11,391 bases of DNA from Geoglobus sp. (GTDB taxonomy: Archaea > Halobacteriota > Archaeoglobi > Archaeoglobales > Archaeoglobaceae): NCBI GenBank assembly GCA_015523645.1, contig WAJY01000161.1:1-11391 (forward strand), written 5' to 3'. The translations under genes were made by a program, and so were the position numbers. The notes under the pieces are model-generated. The model saw only the letters and a list, made by a program, of their open reading frames with translations. It did not search any database and had not been told where the DNA came from. Shown here one piece after another: positions 1 through 8,675 of the stretch. Each line of letters begins with the position of its first letter. The stretch's first letter is position 1.

Positions 1-3000
1 CCTCAATACCCTTCACAGCAGCAACCGCACCGCTTACTGTGGTTATATAAGGTATTCCATATTCAACAGAAGCCCTTCTTATTTTATAGCCATCGGTTTT
101 ACCCCTCTTCCCCCCCGGTGTGTTGATTATAAGATCTATCTCTCTGTTGATTATTGCATCTATAACATTCGGTCTCCCCTGGCTTACTTTGAGCACAACT
201 TTTGCATCCACCCCATTCTCTTGCAGAAATTTTGCGGTGCCATCTGTCGCAAGAATTCTGAAACCCATTTCGGCAAGTTTTTTTGCCACTGGAAGAATCT
301 TCTGTCTGTCTTCCTTTCTAACGCTTATAAAAACAGATCCATTTAATGGAAGTTTCATTCCGGCAGCAAGCTGGGCTTTGTAGTAGGCTATACCGAAGTC
401 GTAATCTATCCCCATCACCTCTCCGGTGCTTTTCATCTCTGGTCCAAGAATTGGATCAACCCCGGGGAGCTTGATGAATGGAAAGACAACCTCCTTTACT
501 GCAACATGCCTAGGGAATATCCTCTCCTCAATTCCAAGCTCCTTGAGCTTTTTGCCGAGCATAATTTTTGCTGCTATTTTTGCAAGAGAAATTCCTGTAA
601 CCTTGCTCACAAATGGAACAGTTCTGCTTGCCCTCGGATTTGCCTCTAGAATGTAAACCTTGCCATCCTTCACTGCATACTGTATGTTTATGAGTCCCCT
701 AACCTTCAGTTCCAAAGCAAGCTTTTTTGTGTATTCTACTATTCTTTCTATGATTTCCATTGGAACAGACTGTGGTGGAAGAACACAGGCAGAATCTCCA
801 CTGTGAACGCCAGCCTCCTCTATATGCTCCATTATTCCACCGATAACAACCTCACTCCCATCGCAAAGGGCATCAACCTCAATCTCAACTGCATCTTCAA
901 GAAACCTGTCAATGAGTATAGGCTTCTCAGGACTCACCTCGATTGCTTCAATTATGTATCTTTCAAGAGTTTCCTCGTCATAAACTATCTCCATTGCCCT
1001 GCCTCCAAGAACATAGCTCGGTCTAACCAAAACAGGATAGCCAATCTCCCTAGCTATTTTCTTAGCCTCCTCAACGCTGAATGCAATTCCATGCTCAGGT
1101 TGCGGAATGCTTAGCTTTCTGCACATCTCTGCAAATTTTTTTCTGTCCTCAACCAGATCTATTGAGTCAACAGAAGTCCCCAGAATTCTCGCACCACTCT
1201 CCTCAAGCTGTCTGGCAATGTTCAGAGGAGTTTGTCCCCCAAACTGAACAAAAATCCCCTCAGGCTTCTCATTTTCATAGATGTTCATCACATCTTCATG
1301 AGTTATGGGCTCAAAGTACAGCCTGTCTGAGGTGTCATAGTCCGTTGAGACTGTTTCAGGATTGTTGTTTACCATAATTGTTTCAAATCCCTCTTCCCTT
1401 GCACTGATAACAGCATGAACGCAGCAGTAATCAAATTCTATTCCCTGTCCAATTCTGTTTGGACCGCTTCCAAGTATCATGACCTTCTTTCTTTTGGTTG
1501 GTAGTGAATCGTTCTCATCCTCATAGCTTGAGTAGTAATATGGAGTTTTTGCCTCAAATTCTGCTGCACATGTATCAACCATTTTAAAGGTTGAAACAAT
1601 GCCCTTTTTCTTTCTCAATCTCCTGACTTCTTTTTCTGCAACACCGAAGATTTCCGCTATCTGATGATCACTGAATCCATATTGCTTAGCCCTTTTTAGA
1701 ACATCATCAGGCAGATCTTCCAGAGATACTTTTTTCGAGTATTCCCTCAGCTCACTCTCAATTCTCACAATGTTCCTTATTTTCTCAATAAACCAGGGAT
1801 CAATCTTTGTCAGCTCGTGTATCTCCTTAACAGAAAAACCGTTTTCAAGAGCTTGCCTGATGTAAAAAATTCTGTCATGGCTGGGATTGACTAGATTGTA
1901 GATTATCTCCTCTCTTGATAAATTCTTGTTCTTTAAATGTGATAGACCATACATCCCGATCTCGAGACTTCTTATTGCCTTTTGTAGAGCTTCCTCAAAT
2001 GTTCTCCCTATTGCCATAACTTCTCCAACGCTTTTCATCTGTGTTCCAAGGGTTTTCTCTGCTGTCGGGAACTTATCAAATGCAAACCTGGGAATCTTTA
2101 TAACGACATAATCGATTGTGGGTTCAAAGCTTGCTGGGGTCTCCTTTGTAATGTCATTTGGAATCTCATCGAGTGTGTAGCCAATGGCTAGTTTTGCTGC
2201 AATCTTTGCTATTGGAAATCCGGTGGCTTTTGATGCCAATGCAGAACTTCTGCTGACTCTCGGATTCATTTCAATTGCCATAACCCTTCCATTTTCTGGG
2301 TTGACCGCAAACTGTATGTTGCTACCACCCGTCTCGACACCTATTTCCCTTATAATCCTTATCGAATAGTCCCTGAGTAGTTGATACTCCCTGTCCGATA
2401 GCGTTTGAGCGGGAGCAACAGTTATGCTGTCTCCGGTATGAATGCCCATTGGATCGAAGTTCTCTATTGAGCATATTATCACCACATTATCAGCCCTGTC
2501 CCTCATCACCTCAAGCTCAAATTCCTTCCATCCGATTACACTCTCCTCAATCAAAACCTGGTTTATCAATGAGAGTTTCAATCCCTTGCTTGCAATCTTA
2601 ACAAGCTCTTCTCTATTGTAGGCTATCCCGCCTCCCGTGCCCCCAAGGGTGAATGCTGGTCTTACCACCACCGGATATCCTATGCAGTCTGCAATTTCAA
2701 GGGCTTCATTTACGCTATTAGCTATCTCACTTCTGGGCACCTGAATTCCGGCACTTTCCATGGTTTTTCTAAAAAGATCCCTGTCTTCTGCCTTCTTAAT
2801 CGCCTCTATCTTCGCTCCTATCAGCTCAACTCCATGCTCTTTGAGAACTCCCATCTCATCAAGCTCAACAGCAACATTCAATGCTGTCTGCCCGCCAAGA
2901 GTTGGAAGTAACGCATCTGGCATCTCTCTCTCTATTATTTTTGCAACAACCTCAGCTGTTATGGGTTCTATGTATGTTCTGTCTGCCATTTCAGGATCTG

Positions 3001-3166
3001 TCATGATTGTTGCAGGATTCGAGTTCACCAGGACTATCTCATATCCCTCCTCCTTCAAAGCCTTGCAAGCCTGACTTCCTGAATAATCAAACTCTGCAGC
3101 CTGACCTATGATTATGGGTCCGCTGCCAATCACCATGATCTTCCTGATGTCCTCTCTTTTTGGCAT
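1..3166 (-). CDS. carB: Carbamoyl-phosphate synthase large subunit, missing last few codons at window edge
   Basis: This is the synthetase subunit of carbamoyl-phosphate synthase. It makes carbamoyl phosphate from bicarbonate, two ATP and ammonia delivered by CarA, for pyrimidine and arginine synthesis in the cytoplasm. The 1055 codons in the window show the duplicated layout of the family. The first half opens with [17 protein letters not shown] near residue 13. The second half opens with [20 protein letters not shown] near residue 565. Each half carries an ATP-grasp domain. From about residue 937 there is an MGS-like allosteric domain with [12 protein letters not shown] and IRRA. E. coli CarB has 1073 residues, so only a short C-terminal tail is missing. 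The frame is open throughout the stretches I translated. The start is an ATG 4 nt after the carA stop, preceded by AGGTGA, which overlaps that stop. CarB is the last gene of the operon visible here. Confidence 0.97.
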   Translation of the reverse strand, partial: MPKREDIRKIMVIGSGPIIIGQAAEFDYSGSQACKALKEEGYEIVLVNSNPATIMTDPEMADRTYIEPITAEVVAKIIEREMPDALLPTLGGQTALNVAVELDEMGVLKEHGVELIGAKIEAIKKAEDRDLFRKTMESAGIQVPRSEIANSVNEALEIADCIGYPVVVRPAFTLGGTGGGIAYNREELVKIASKGLKLSLINQVLIEESVIGWKEFELEVMRDRADNVVIICSIENFDPMGIHTGDSITVAPAQTLSDREYQLLRDYSIRIIREIGVETGGSNIQFAVNPENGRVMAIEMNPRVSRSSALASKATGFPIAKIAAKLAIGYTLDEIPNDITKETPASFEPTIDYVVIKIPRFAFDKFPTAEKTLGTQMKSVGEVMAIGRTFEEALQKAIRSLEIGMYGLSHLKNKNLSREEIIYNLVNPSHDRIFYIRQALENGFSVKEIHELTKIDPWFIEKIRNIVRIESELREYSKKVSLEDLPDDVLKRAKQYGFSDHQIAEIFGVAEKEVRRLRKKKGIVSTFKMVDTCAAEFEAKTPYYYSSYEDENDSLPTKRKKVMILGSGPNRIGQGIEFDYCCVHAVISAREEGFETIMVNNNPETVSTDYDTSDRLYFEPITHEDVMNIYENEKPEGIFVQFGGQTPLNIARQLEESGARILGTSVDSIDLVEDRKKFAEMCRKLSIPQPEHGIAFSVEEAKKIAREIGYPVLVRPSYVLGGRAMEIVYDEETLERYIIEAIEVSPEKPILIDRFLEDAVEIEVDALCDGSEVVIGGIMEHIEEAGVHSGDSACVLPPQSVPMEIIERIVEYTKKLALELKVRGLINIQYAVKDGKVYILEANPRASRTVPFVSKVTGISLAKIAAKIMLGKKLKELGIEERIFPRHVAVKEVVFPFIKLPGVDPILGPEMKSTGEVMGIDYDFGIAYYKAQLAAGMKLPLNGSVFISVRKEDRQKILPVAKKLAEMGFRILATDGTAKFLQENGVDAKVVLKVSQGRPNVIDAIINREIDLIINTPGGKRGKTDGYKIRRASVEYGIPYITTVSGAVAAVKGIE

Positions 3167-3170
3167 TCCC

Positions 3171-3176
3171 TCACCT
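3171..3176 (-). promoter_or_regulatory. Shine-Dalgarno site of carB
   Basis: On the minus strand AGGTGA lies 4 nt before the carB ATG. It matches the anti-SD of archaeal 16S rRNA (sense AGGAGGTGA). Its last three bases are the TGA stop of carA, so termination of carA and initiation of carB are probably coupled. Confidence 0.7.
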
Positions 3177-4253
3177 GTATTCTTTCAGCATCCTCACAAA
3201 CTCGTCAAAGAAGAAGTACGTGTCATGGGGTCCTGGACCAGCCTCAGGATGGTACTGAACACTAATCAAAGGAATTTCTTTGTGCCTCAATCCCTCTACA
3301 GTCATGTCGTTCAAGTTTACTTGTGTTACTTCCAACTCTCTCGGCAGAGTTTTCTCATCAACTGCAAAGCCATGGTTCTGACTTGATATGAAAACCCTTC
3401 CAGACTCAAAATCCTTAACAGGCTGATTTGCACCATGATGTCCGAATTTGAGCTTGAAAGTCTTTGCCTTGAAGGCTCTTGCAACTAGCTGATGCCCAAG
3501 GCATATGCCGGCAATCGGTAGCTTGCCTGCAAGCTTTCTTATACTTTCAACACTCTCAGAGATTCTTGCAGGATCTCCAGGACCATTTGAAACAAAAACA
3601 CCATCATAGCCTTTCTCAATTATCTTTTCTGGAGGATAGTAATATGGGAGGACATCGACAGTCACATTCCTCAACAGCAACTGCCTAACTATGCTCATTT
3701 TTATTCCATGGTCGAGCAAGGCAACCTCGTATCTTGACTTCTCAGCCTCAAATCTCTTTGGCTCCCTCACACAAACCTTGTCAACAAGATCCATTTCTGT
3801 TATTGAAGGCTGGTTCTTTGCCCTCTCAACAAGTTTTTCCACATCATGCTCTCCAACACTTATCACAGCCTTCATTGCTCCGTAGATTCTTGTTCTCTTG
3901 GTTATCATTCTAGTATCCACACCCTCAATTCCCGGCACATCATATTCTTTCAGAAGTTCATCAACACCGATCTCGCTTCTCCAGTTGCTCGGATGTTTGC
4001 AAAGCTCTCTAACCACAAAACCCTCAACCTTGACTCCATCGCTCTCAAAATCCTCCCTGCAAACACCGTAGTTCCCTATTAGCGGGTACGTCATCATGAG
4101 AATCTGACCCTTGTAGCTCGGATCTGTCAAAGCCTCAACATAGCCTGTCATTGCTGTATTGAAAACCAGTTCTCCTTCCGCTTCTCTTTCTGCGCCAAAA
4201 AGCTTTCCTGACACAACAGTCCCGTCTTCAAGTGCAAGATAAGCCTTAACCAT
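3171..4253 (-). CDS. carA: Carbamoyl-phosphate synthase small (glutaminase) subunit
   Basis: This 360-residue protein hydrolyses glutamine and channels ammonia to CarB. The N-terminal CPSase small-chain domain covers about residues 1-140, with [17 protein letters not shown] at 31-47. The C-terminal class I glutamine amidotransferase domain covers about 176-358. Its nucleophile is Cys251 in GICLGHQ, and His335 and Glu337 in QYHPEA complete the triad. VSNGPGDP (221-228) and SQNHGFAV (291-298) are further family motifs. The length is close to the usual 360-380. The ATG start lies inside the end of purC (8-nt overlap) and is preceded by a GGGGAT site. That suggests translation coupled to purC. 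The stop TGA overlaps the carB Shine-Dalgarno site. The adjacent carA-carB order gives stoichiometric subunit supply. Confidence 0.97.
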   Translation of the reverse strand: MVKAYLALEDGTVVSGKLFGAEREAEGELVFNTAMTGYVEALTDPSYKGQILMMTYPLIGNYGVCREDFESDGVKVEGFVVRELCKHPSNWRSEIGVDELLKEYDVPGIEGVDTRMITKRTRIYGAMKAVISVGEHDVEKLVERAKNQPSITEMDLVDKVCVREPKRFEAEKSRYEVALLDHGIKMSIVRQLLLRNVTVDVLPYYYPPEKIIEKGYDGVFVSNGPGDPARISESVESIRKLAGKLPIAGICLGHQLVARAFKAKTFKLKFGHHGANQPVKDFESGRVFISSQNHGFAVDEKTLPRELEVTQVNLNDMTVEGLRHKEIPLISVQYHPEAGPGPHDTYFFFDEFVRMLKEYR

Positions 4254-5268
4254 TCAAATCCCCCATCAACTCTGCTATGCTTTTCGCAACATCCCTAAGG
4301 CTTGGAGAGTCAAAGAATTTCAAGCCGGTTATCTCGTTGCAGGCAGACATGTACATCTCTGAGACGAGCTTTTTAACCTCTTGAGAAAGCCTTGGTGGCT
4401 TTCCAACTATTTTTCTCCAGTTTTTCTCTCCCCTAACCTTCTCTATTCTCCTGTACCAGTCTGTTTTTCTGTAGTATCTCCTTAAAACCTCCTTGCTAAT
4501 CTCAACACCATCAAAGCTGAACCTGCATTCATCTGGAGTTCCGACAGAATCTACAACCATCAGCTCTCTTCTCTCATCAAAGGCAAATTCGATCTTTCCG
4601 TCCTCATTCTCTATTCCAGCCTTTCCAACCTCTGTCGTTATGATATCATTTATTTCAAGGGAAAGGTTTATCAGCTCATTAAACTCCTCATCGCTCATCC
4701 CCGAAATCTCTTTTGCTTCGCTTTTGGTTAGATACCTGTCAACATCCTCAAGTTTGGTTGAAAAGTCTATGAGCGGTTTGAGAAGCCTTTCTCGAGGATT
4801 TGGTAGTTTCTCAATTCCAAGATCATCAAGCGTTAGCTCTCCCCTCTCTATCCTTTTGTAAACACTACTCCCTTCAGGCAGGGAATTTCTGTATATCACC
4901 TCAAGCGGGATCAGAAAATTTCCCTTCAGCTTTTTAAAAATTGCATAATCATACCCTTTTTCTGTTTTTTCAGGATGATAGACGTTAACAAGCCTAATTT
5001 CCATTACATCTACAGGTTCATCCAGCTCATCAATTTTCTTTATCCTTCCTTTCTCAACAACACCCACATAGTGTGTTTTGATGTCCCTTCTCTCCATGGT
5101 CTCAAAAAAGAATGCTGAAATCAGACACAAAGCCTTTCCTTTATTCTCTATCAAATCCGGCATGTCTCCATAATCAAAAACAGAATACCTGTCAGAAAAG
5201 TGAAATCTCCCTATGCCAGGAGAATCTGATGGCATTTTAAGAATTTCAAGATCTTTTACACTTCCCAT
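4246..5268 (-). CDS. purC: SAICAR synthetase (phosphoribosylaminoimidazole-succinocarboxamide synthase)
   Basis: PurC condenses CAIR with aspartate, using ATP, to form SAICAR in IMP synthesis. This is the step after PurE, whose gene lies just upstream. The family core is visible: FHFSDRYSVFDYG at 22-34, IPLEVIYRNSLPEGSS at 120-135 (first PurC signature), and FAFDERRELMVVDSVGTPDE at 228-247 (second signature region). At 340 residues it is longer than bacterial PurC (about 237). The extra length lies around 92-115 and in the C-terminal part beyond about 265. The start ATG has a good GGTGAT site 5 nt upstream, and it follows purE by 26 nt. The last codons overlap carA. The identification is firm, but the extra segments have no function I can assign. 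Confidence 0.93.
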   Translation of the reverse strand: MGSVKDLEILKMPSDSPGIGRFHFSDRYSVFDYGDMPDLIENKGKALCLISAFFFETMERRDIKTHYVGVVEKGRIKKIDELDEPVDVMEIRLVNVYHPEKTEKGYDYAIFKKLKGNFLIPLEVIYRNSLPEGSSVYKRIERGELTLDDLGIEKLPNPRERLLKPLIDFSTKLEDVDRYLTKSEAKEISGMSDEEFNELINLSLEINDIITTEVGKAGIENEDGKIEFAFDERRELMVVDSVGTPDECRFSFDGVEISKEVLRRYYRKTDWYRRIEKVRGEKNWRKIVGKPPRLSQEVKKLVSEMYMSACNEITGLKFFDSPSLRDVAKSIAELMGDLNG

Positions 5269-5273
5269 TCAAA

Positions 5274-5279
5274 ATCACC
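5274..5279 (-). promoter_or_regulatory. Shine-Dalgarno site of purC
   Basis: GGTGAT on the minus strand, then a 5-nt spacer TTTGA, then the purC ATG. The near-identical GGTGGTTTTG precedes purE. The site fixes the purC start and shows that this internal gene is read from a leadered message. Confidence 0.7.
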
Positions 5280-5294
5280 GCTTTTTAGCTTAGA

Positions 5295-5765
5295 TTAAAT
5301 ACTTTTTGCCTCCATATCCGCATCGCATACCTCATCCCTTTTTCTTTTCTGATATTCTTTAACCCTTTTCTCAACCCTCTTATCCCTTAAACCGATTATT
5401 TTTGCAACGGCAAGTGCTGTGTTTTCAGAGTATAGAACAAGCATGGGTGAAACTCCAGATGGCATGTTGATGCTTGACAGCAAGTCCATTCCTGCAAATC
5501 TCTCACTCAAAGGAGGTGACGCAATTACGGGTTTTGATGTGTTCGCATCAACAAATCCACTCAACGCATTGCTCCTCCCCGCAATTGTTACATAGACAAC
5601 ATCCTGATTCTCATATTCCCTTATTATTTCAAGAACCATTTCAGGCGTTTTGTGGGCTGATGCAACTCTCATCACACTCTCTATCCCAAAAAACTTCAGC
5701 CTCTCTGCTATCTCTCTTCCATATTCAAGATCGCTTCTCGATCCCATTATAATAACAGCCTTCAT
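5295..5765 (-). CDS. purE: AIR carboxylase PurE, class II-like (CO2-dependent)
   Basis: PurE carboxylates aminoimidazole ribonucleotide to CAIR, the substrate of PurC. The 156-residue protein begins [12 protein letters not shown], the classic phosphate-binding start. It continues with SAHKTP (36-41, with the conserved His), IAGRSNALSG (61-70) and SSINMPSG (97-104). The Lys in SAHK and the GRSN loop resemble the animal-type class II enzyme, which uses CO2 directly. The class I bacterial form has SAHRTP and AGAGGAAHLPGM. No purK is nearby, which fits class II. A longer in-frame start at 5807 would add 14 residues lying inside the preceding gene. I chose the ATG at 5765 because the family starts there and because it forms a TGATG stop/start overlap. 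A GGTGG site lies 5 nt upstream. The tail after about 140 is charged. Confidence 0.93.
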   Translation of the reverse strand: MKAVIIMGSRSDLEYGREIAERLKFFGIESVMRVASAHKTPEMVLEIIREYENQDVVYVTIAGRSNALSGFVDANTSKPVIASPPLSERFAGMDLLSSINMPSGVSPMLVLYSENTALAVAKIIGLRDKRVEKRVKEYQKRKRDEVCDADMEAKSI

Positions 5766-7318
5766 CAAAACCACCCGAACTGCTTTATTCTGTGGTAGAT
5801 CTTCCACTGATCTCCAATCCTAGCCTGAATCAATCCTTCTGAGTGCTCGCTTTCCATGTAAGCCATTACAGCAGAAATTGCAATTGGAATGAGCTTTTCG
5901 TAATCAACCACATCATGATCTCCTCTGAATATTTCATCGAGCCTTGTTTTCAGGTTTTTGATGTTCTTTATTGTCTCCTTAACTCTCTCTGCTATTCTCC
6001 TCTCCTCTACAAACCTTGTATGGGTGTTTCCCCTCACAAATTCCTCGTCCTCGACAACAATCATGTGGAATGGTATGTTTGTCTCGACTCCTTCAATTAT
6101 GTACTCATAAAGAGCCCTTCTCATCCTTGCTATTGCCTCCATTCTGCTCCTACCCCATACTACAAGCTTGGATATCATTGAATCATAAAATGGCGTAATC
6201 TCGTATCCCATGTGAATTCCGCTGTCAACCCTGATTCCCGGACCACCTGGAGATCTGTAGTGGAGTATTTTCCCACTTCTGGGTAGAAACGTTATGGGAT
6301 CCTCAGCATTAATCCTGGCTTCAATTGCATGACCTCTTATTCTCACATCTTCCTGATCGAAGCTTATCCCATCTCCATAGGCTATCCTTAGCTGCTCCTT
6401 CACAATATCAATCCCAGTTACCATTTCTGTTATTGTATGCTCAACTTGGAGTCTGGTATTCATTTCAAGAAAGTAGATCTCTCCATCTTGATAAAGAAAT
6501 TCCATTGTGCCTGCATTTTTATAACCTATATGCTTAGCCCCCCTAACAGCAATCTTTCCAAACTTCTCCCTCTTTTCCTCATCAATTTCAGGAGATGGTG
6601 CCTCCTCTATAAGTTTCTGGTGTCTTCTCTGAATGCTGCATTCCCTCTCTCCAAGATGAAGTGCCTTCTTGCCATCAGCCAGAATCTGAAATTCAATGTG
6701 TCTAGGTTTGGTAAGGTACTTCTCCACATAAACCGTAGGATCCCTGAAATACCTCTCCCCAAGTTTTTTGCTTCTTTCATAGGCTTTCCTAACCTCATCA
6801 GCGTTTCTTGCTATGCTTATCCCTATTCCACCACCTCCACCACTAGCTTTAAGCAATACAGGATAACCTATCTTTTCTGCAAATTCAACAGCCTCATCTG
6901 CAGAATGTATCTCATCACTCCCTGGTATTAGCGGAACTCCAGCCTCTTTCATGAGTCTTCTTGCATTGATCTTTGATCCCATGTCTGAGATCACCTTGGA
7001 AGGAGGACCTATGAAGACTATGCCCTCCTCCTCACATCTCCTTGCAAATTCCTCCTTTTCTGCTAGAAAACCATAGCCCGGATGAATAGCCTCAGCACCG
7101 CTTTTCTTAGCAATCTCAATGATCTTTTCAATGTTAAGATAACTCTCTGAAGGTTCTGCCTTTCCAAGATAGTAGCACTCATCAGCATAAACCCTATGAA
7201 AGGCTTTTTTATCTGCCTGAGAGTATACAGCAACTGTTTTTATCCCGAGCTCCTTGCATGACCTCATTATCCTTACAGCAATCTCTCCCCTGTTGGCTAC
7301 CAAAACCTTTCTGAACAT
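5765..7318 (-). CDS. accC: Biotin carboxylase subunit (pyruvate or acyl-CoA carboxylase subunit A)
   Basis: This subunit uses ATP and bicarbonate to carboxylate biotin on a partner carrier protein. The N-terminal domain starts [20 protein letters not shown]. The ATP-grasp region has HPGYGFLAE (79-87), the Gly-rich loop [12 protein letters not shown] (157-168), [20 protein letters not shown] (225-242) and [20 protein letters not shown] (285-304). The biotin carboxylase C-terminal domain follows, with [12 protein letters not shown] (329-340). The 517 residues exceed bacterial AccC (about 449). The extra 65-70 residues lack the AMKM biotin site, so the carrier and transferase subunits must be encoded elsewhere. 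Methanogen PycA proteins are also long, so pyruvate carboxylase subunit A is a fair alternative name. The substrate cannot be told from this subunit. It is the first gene of the operon, with a TATA box 28 nt before the ATG. Confidence 0.93.
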   Translation of the reverse strand: MFRKVLVANRGEIAVRIMRSCKELGIKTVAVYSQADKKAFHRVYADECYYLGKAEPSESYLNIEKIIEIAKKSGAEAIHPGYGFLAEKEEFARRCEEEGIVFIGPPSKVISDMGSKINARRLMKEAGVPLIPGSDEIHSADEAVEFAEKIGYPVLLKASGGGGGIGISIARNADEVRKAYERSKKLGERYFRDPTVYVEKYLTKPRHIEFQILADGKKALHLGERECSIQRRHQKLIEEAPSPEIDEEKREKFGKIAVRGAKHIGYKNAGTMEFLYQDGEIYFLEMNTRLQVEHTITEMVTGIDIVKEQLRIAYGDGISFDQEDVRIRGHAIEARINAEDPITFLPRSGKILHYRSPGGPGIRVDSGIHMGYEITPFYDSMISKLVVWGRSRMEAIARMRRALYEYIIEGVETNIPFHMIVVEDEEFVRGNTHTRFVEERRIAERVKETIKNIKNLKTRLDEIFRGDHDVVDYEKLIPIAISAVMAYMESEHSEGLIQARIGDQWKIYHRIKQFGWF

Positions 7319-7342
7319 TGCAGTGTTTAGGATGTGAGAAAG

Positions 7343-7350
7343 TTATAAAG
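7343..7350 (-). promoter_or_regulatory. TATA box of the biotin carboxylase-purEC-carAB operon
   Basis: On the minus strand GCAAATCTTTATAAC gives a BRE-like AAAT followed by CTTTATAA. Its centre is about 28 nt before the first gene's ATG, so transcription should start at or within a few bases of the ATG, giving a nearly leaderless message. No Shine-Dalgarno motif lies in the intervening 25 nt. The box sits in the 65-nt gap after hisG, so the operon can be expressed independently of hisG, although read-through is not excluded because no clear T-run follows hisG. Confidence 0.6.
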
Positions 7351-7383
7351 ATTTGCTGATTTTCAACCAAGATTGTAATTTGA

Positions 7384-8226
7384 TCAGAATATCAGCCTCT
7401 GTACAGGAACGACCAGTATATCTCTTGCTCCAGCCTTTTTCAGCTTCTCAACAACCTCGAAGAGGTGGTTCTCATGGATAACAACGTGTACTGCAAGCAT
7501 ACCATTAGATTCGACCTTCATGACCGTAGGACCCTTAAGACCAGGTGCAACCCTCTTTACATCATCAAGCCTTTCCTCAGGAACGTTCATCATCAGATAA
7601 ACCATCCCTCTTGCATTCAAAACACTCTCTATTGCCGTTTTTAGAGCTTGAACATTAAAATCATCCACAGAATCTCTGTTTGCTATCAGCACAGCCTCTG
7701 TTTCCATAACAACATCGATAATCTCAAGGCTGTTCAGCCTGAGCGTTGCACCTGTGGATGTTAGATCCATGATCGCATCTGCAATGCCTATTGCCGGTGC
7801 TATCTCGCAAGCTCCACTCACCTCGACTATCTCAACATCCACTCCCTTTTTTCTGAAATAGTTCTCTGCAATTCTCCTGAATTCTGTTGCAACGGATTTT
7901 CCCTCAAGATCTTCAGGCTTCCTTATCCTTGAACCTGTTGGAACTGCCACCACAACCTTTGCCTTCCCAAAACCAAGTTTAAGGAGAGTTTTCACATCAA
8001 CTCCAGCCTCTATTACCATGTCCTCTCCAGTTATGCCCACCTGAGCGGCATTTTTGTAGACATACTCTGGAATGTCTCTGGCTCTTGCAAAAAGCACATC
8101 GATCCCCTCTTTGTTTGTGGTTGCAATTAGTCTTCTGTCTTCATTTTCTATTTTTATTCCAGCCTGAAGAAGCAACTCAAGAGATGGCTGGCTCAATCTC
8201 CCCTTGTTTGGCAGAGCTATGATCAT
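7384..8226 (-). CDS. hisG: ATP phosphoribosyltransferase, long form
   Basis: HisG joins ATP and PRPP to make phosphoribosyl-ATP, the first and feedback-controlled step of histidine synthesis. The 280-residue protein starts MIIALPNKGRLSQPSLELL, the usual family start. GITGEDMVIEAG lies at 64-75. The PRPP-binding motif DLTSTGATLR is at 154-163. A C-terminal regulatory domain of about 70 residues (211-280) ends with AGARDILVVPVQRLIF, as in long-form enzymes that bind histidine themselves and need no HisZ. An upstream in-frame TTG at 8244 would add six residues. I prefer the ATG at 8226 because it matches family starts and lies 25-26 nt from a TATA element, fitting a leaderless mRNA. No Shine-Dalgarno site is seen. 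No other his gene is in the window. Confidence 0.95.
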   Translation of the reverse strand: MIIALPNKGRLSQPSLELLLQAGIKIENEDRRLIATTNKEGIDVLFARARDIPEYVYKNAAQVGITGEDMVIEAGVDVKTLLKLGFGKAKVVVAVPTGSRIRKPEDLEGKSVATEFRRIAENYFRKKGVDVEIVEVSGACEIAPAIGIADAIMDLTSTGATLRLNSLEIIDVVMETEAVLIANRDSVDDFNVQALKTAIESVLNARGMVYLMMNVPEERLDDVKRVAPGLKGPTVMKVESNGMLAVHVVIHENHLFEVVEKLKKAGARDILVVPVQRLIF

Positions 8227-8242
8227 CTGCTTAAACTGAATC

Positions 8243-8260
8243 AAAGCTTTTAAAATCTTT
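8243..8260. promoter_or_regulatory. Near-palindromic bidirectional TATA/BRE element between hisG and a divergent gene
   Basis: AAAGCTTTTAAAATCTTT is an 18-nt near-palindrome: only the C/T pair at positions 5 and 14 breaks the symmetry. TTTTAAAA can serve as a TATA box in both directions, and the AAAG flanks are purine-rich in the BRE position on both sides. The centre (8251.5) is exactly 25.5 nt from the hisG ATG at 8226 and 25.5 nt from the plus-strand ATG at 8277. Both distances fit archaeal leaderless starts. Promoter function is inferred. Confidence 0.6.
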
Positions 8261-8276
8261 ATGGAGGAGCATGTTT

Positions 8277-8675
8277 ATGAAGGTCAGTGATGCGAAAAGA
8301 ACAGCAACATCCATTGTTGTTAGAAGTGCTGCAAATGCAAGAATAACCCAGTCAAAAAATCCGTATTTGGAATTGATGAGGAGAGTTTTTAGAAAAGAGG
8401 AGGTAGCCATGAAAGCCATGAAGTTTCTCACACTTATTGAAGAGAGACAAAAATCTGGAAAACCTCTGAGAATAGATGAGTGGGAGGAAACAATGAAAAT
8501 GCTCGAAATGAATCGATCCTCCTTTTACTCCATGAGGAATAAGCTGCTTGGAGCGGGCATGATAATTGTGAGAGGTGGGGAATACAGACTTTCGGGAATG
8601 TTCAGCAGGGATCTTGTGGACATGGCAAGGTGGTGGTGGACAGCAATACTTGGCAATGATCCAGAGACTCTCTAG
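8277..8675 (+). CDS. Small winged-helix-like protein, possible transcription regulator
   Basis: I do not recognise a named family. The 132-residue basic protein has an N-terminal stretch rich in Arg, Lys and Ala (1-40), then a helical segment to about 60. A winged-helix-like region follows. [17 protein letters not shown] (66-82) suggests helix-turn, [15 protein letters not shown] (81-95) a recognition helix, and [12 protein letters not shown] (96-107) a beta wing. The C-terminus has an unusual Trp triplet (119-121) in a predicted helix. Two ATGs are possible: 8271 (two more residues, 3 nt after GGAGG) and 8277 (9 nt after GGAGG, and 25.5 nt from the TATA centre). I chose 8277. The gene diverges from hisG and ends tail-to-tail with a zinc-ribbon gene. 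A regulator of one of these neighbours is a reasonable guess only. The coding call is supported by its length and a sound start region. Confidence 0.8.
   Translation: MKVSDAKRTATSIVVRSAANARITQSKNPYLELMRRVFRKEEVAMKAMKFLTLIEERQKSGKPLRIDEWEETMKMLEMNRSSFYSMRNKLLGAGMIIVRGGEYRLSGMFSRDLVDMARWWWTAILGNDPETL

Noticed and set aside
110..116. Run of seven C (G7 in the coding strand) in carB as a possible frameshift
   Set aside because: The frame through it reads [12 protein letters not shown], the expected allosteric-domain motif, so there is no frameshift.
120..3386. Several plus-strand open frames opposite carB and the end of carA
   Set aside because: They lie antisense to a frame with complete CarB/CarA motifs, have no recognisable domains and are typical shadows of a long conserved gene.
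5766..5807. Longer start for purE inside the biotin carboxylase gene
   Set aside because: The added residues do not resemble PurE. The ATG at 5765 matches the family start and forms a TGATG junction with a ribosome site.
7319..7383. Riboswitch or attenuator between hisG and the biotin carboxylase gene
   Set aside because: The 65-nt gap holds only a TATA box and AT-rich sequence. I found no stable hairpin or T-run.
8231..8431. Minus-strand frame of 66 residues with hydrophobic, membrane-like stretches
   Set aside because: It is antisense to the winged-helix-like gene and overlaps the hisG promoter. The hydrophobic content follows from Lys/Glu-rich codons on the other strand, and it has no start signals.
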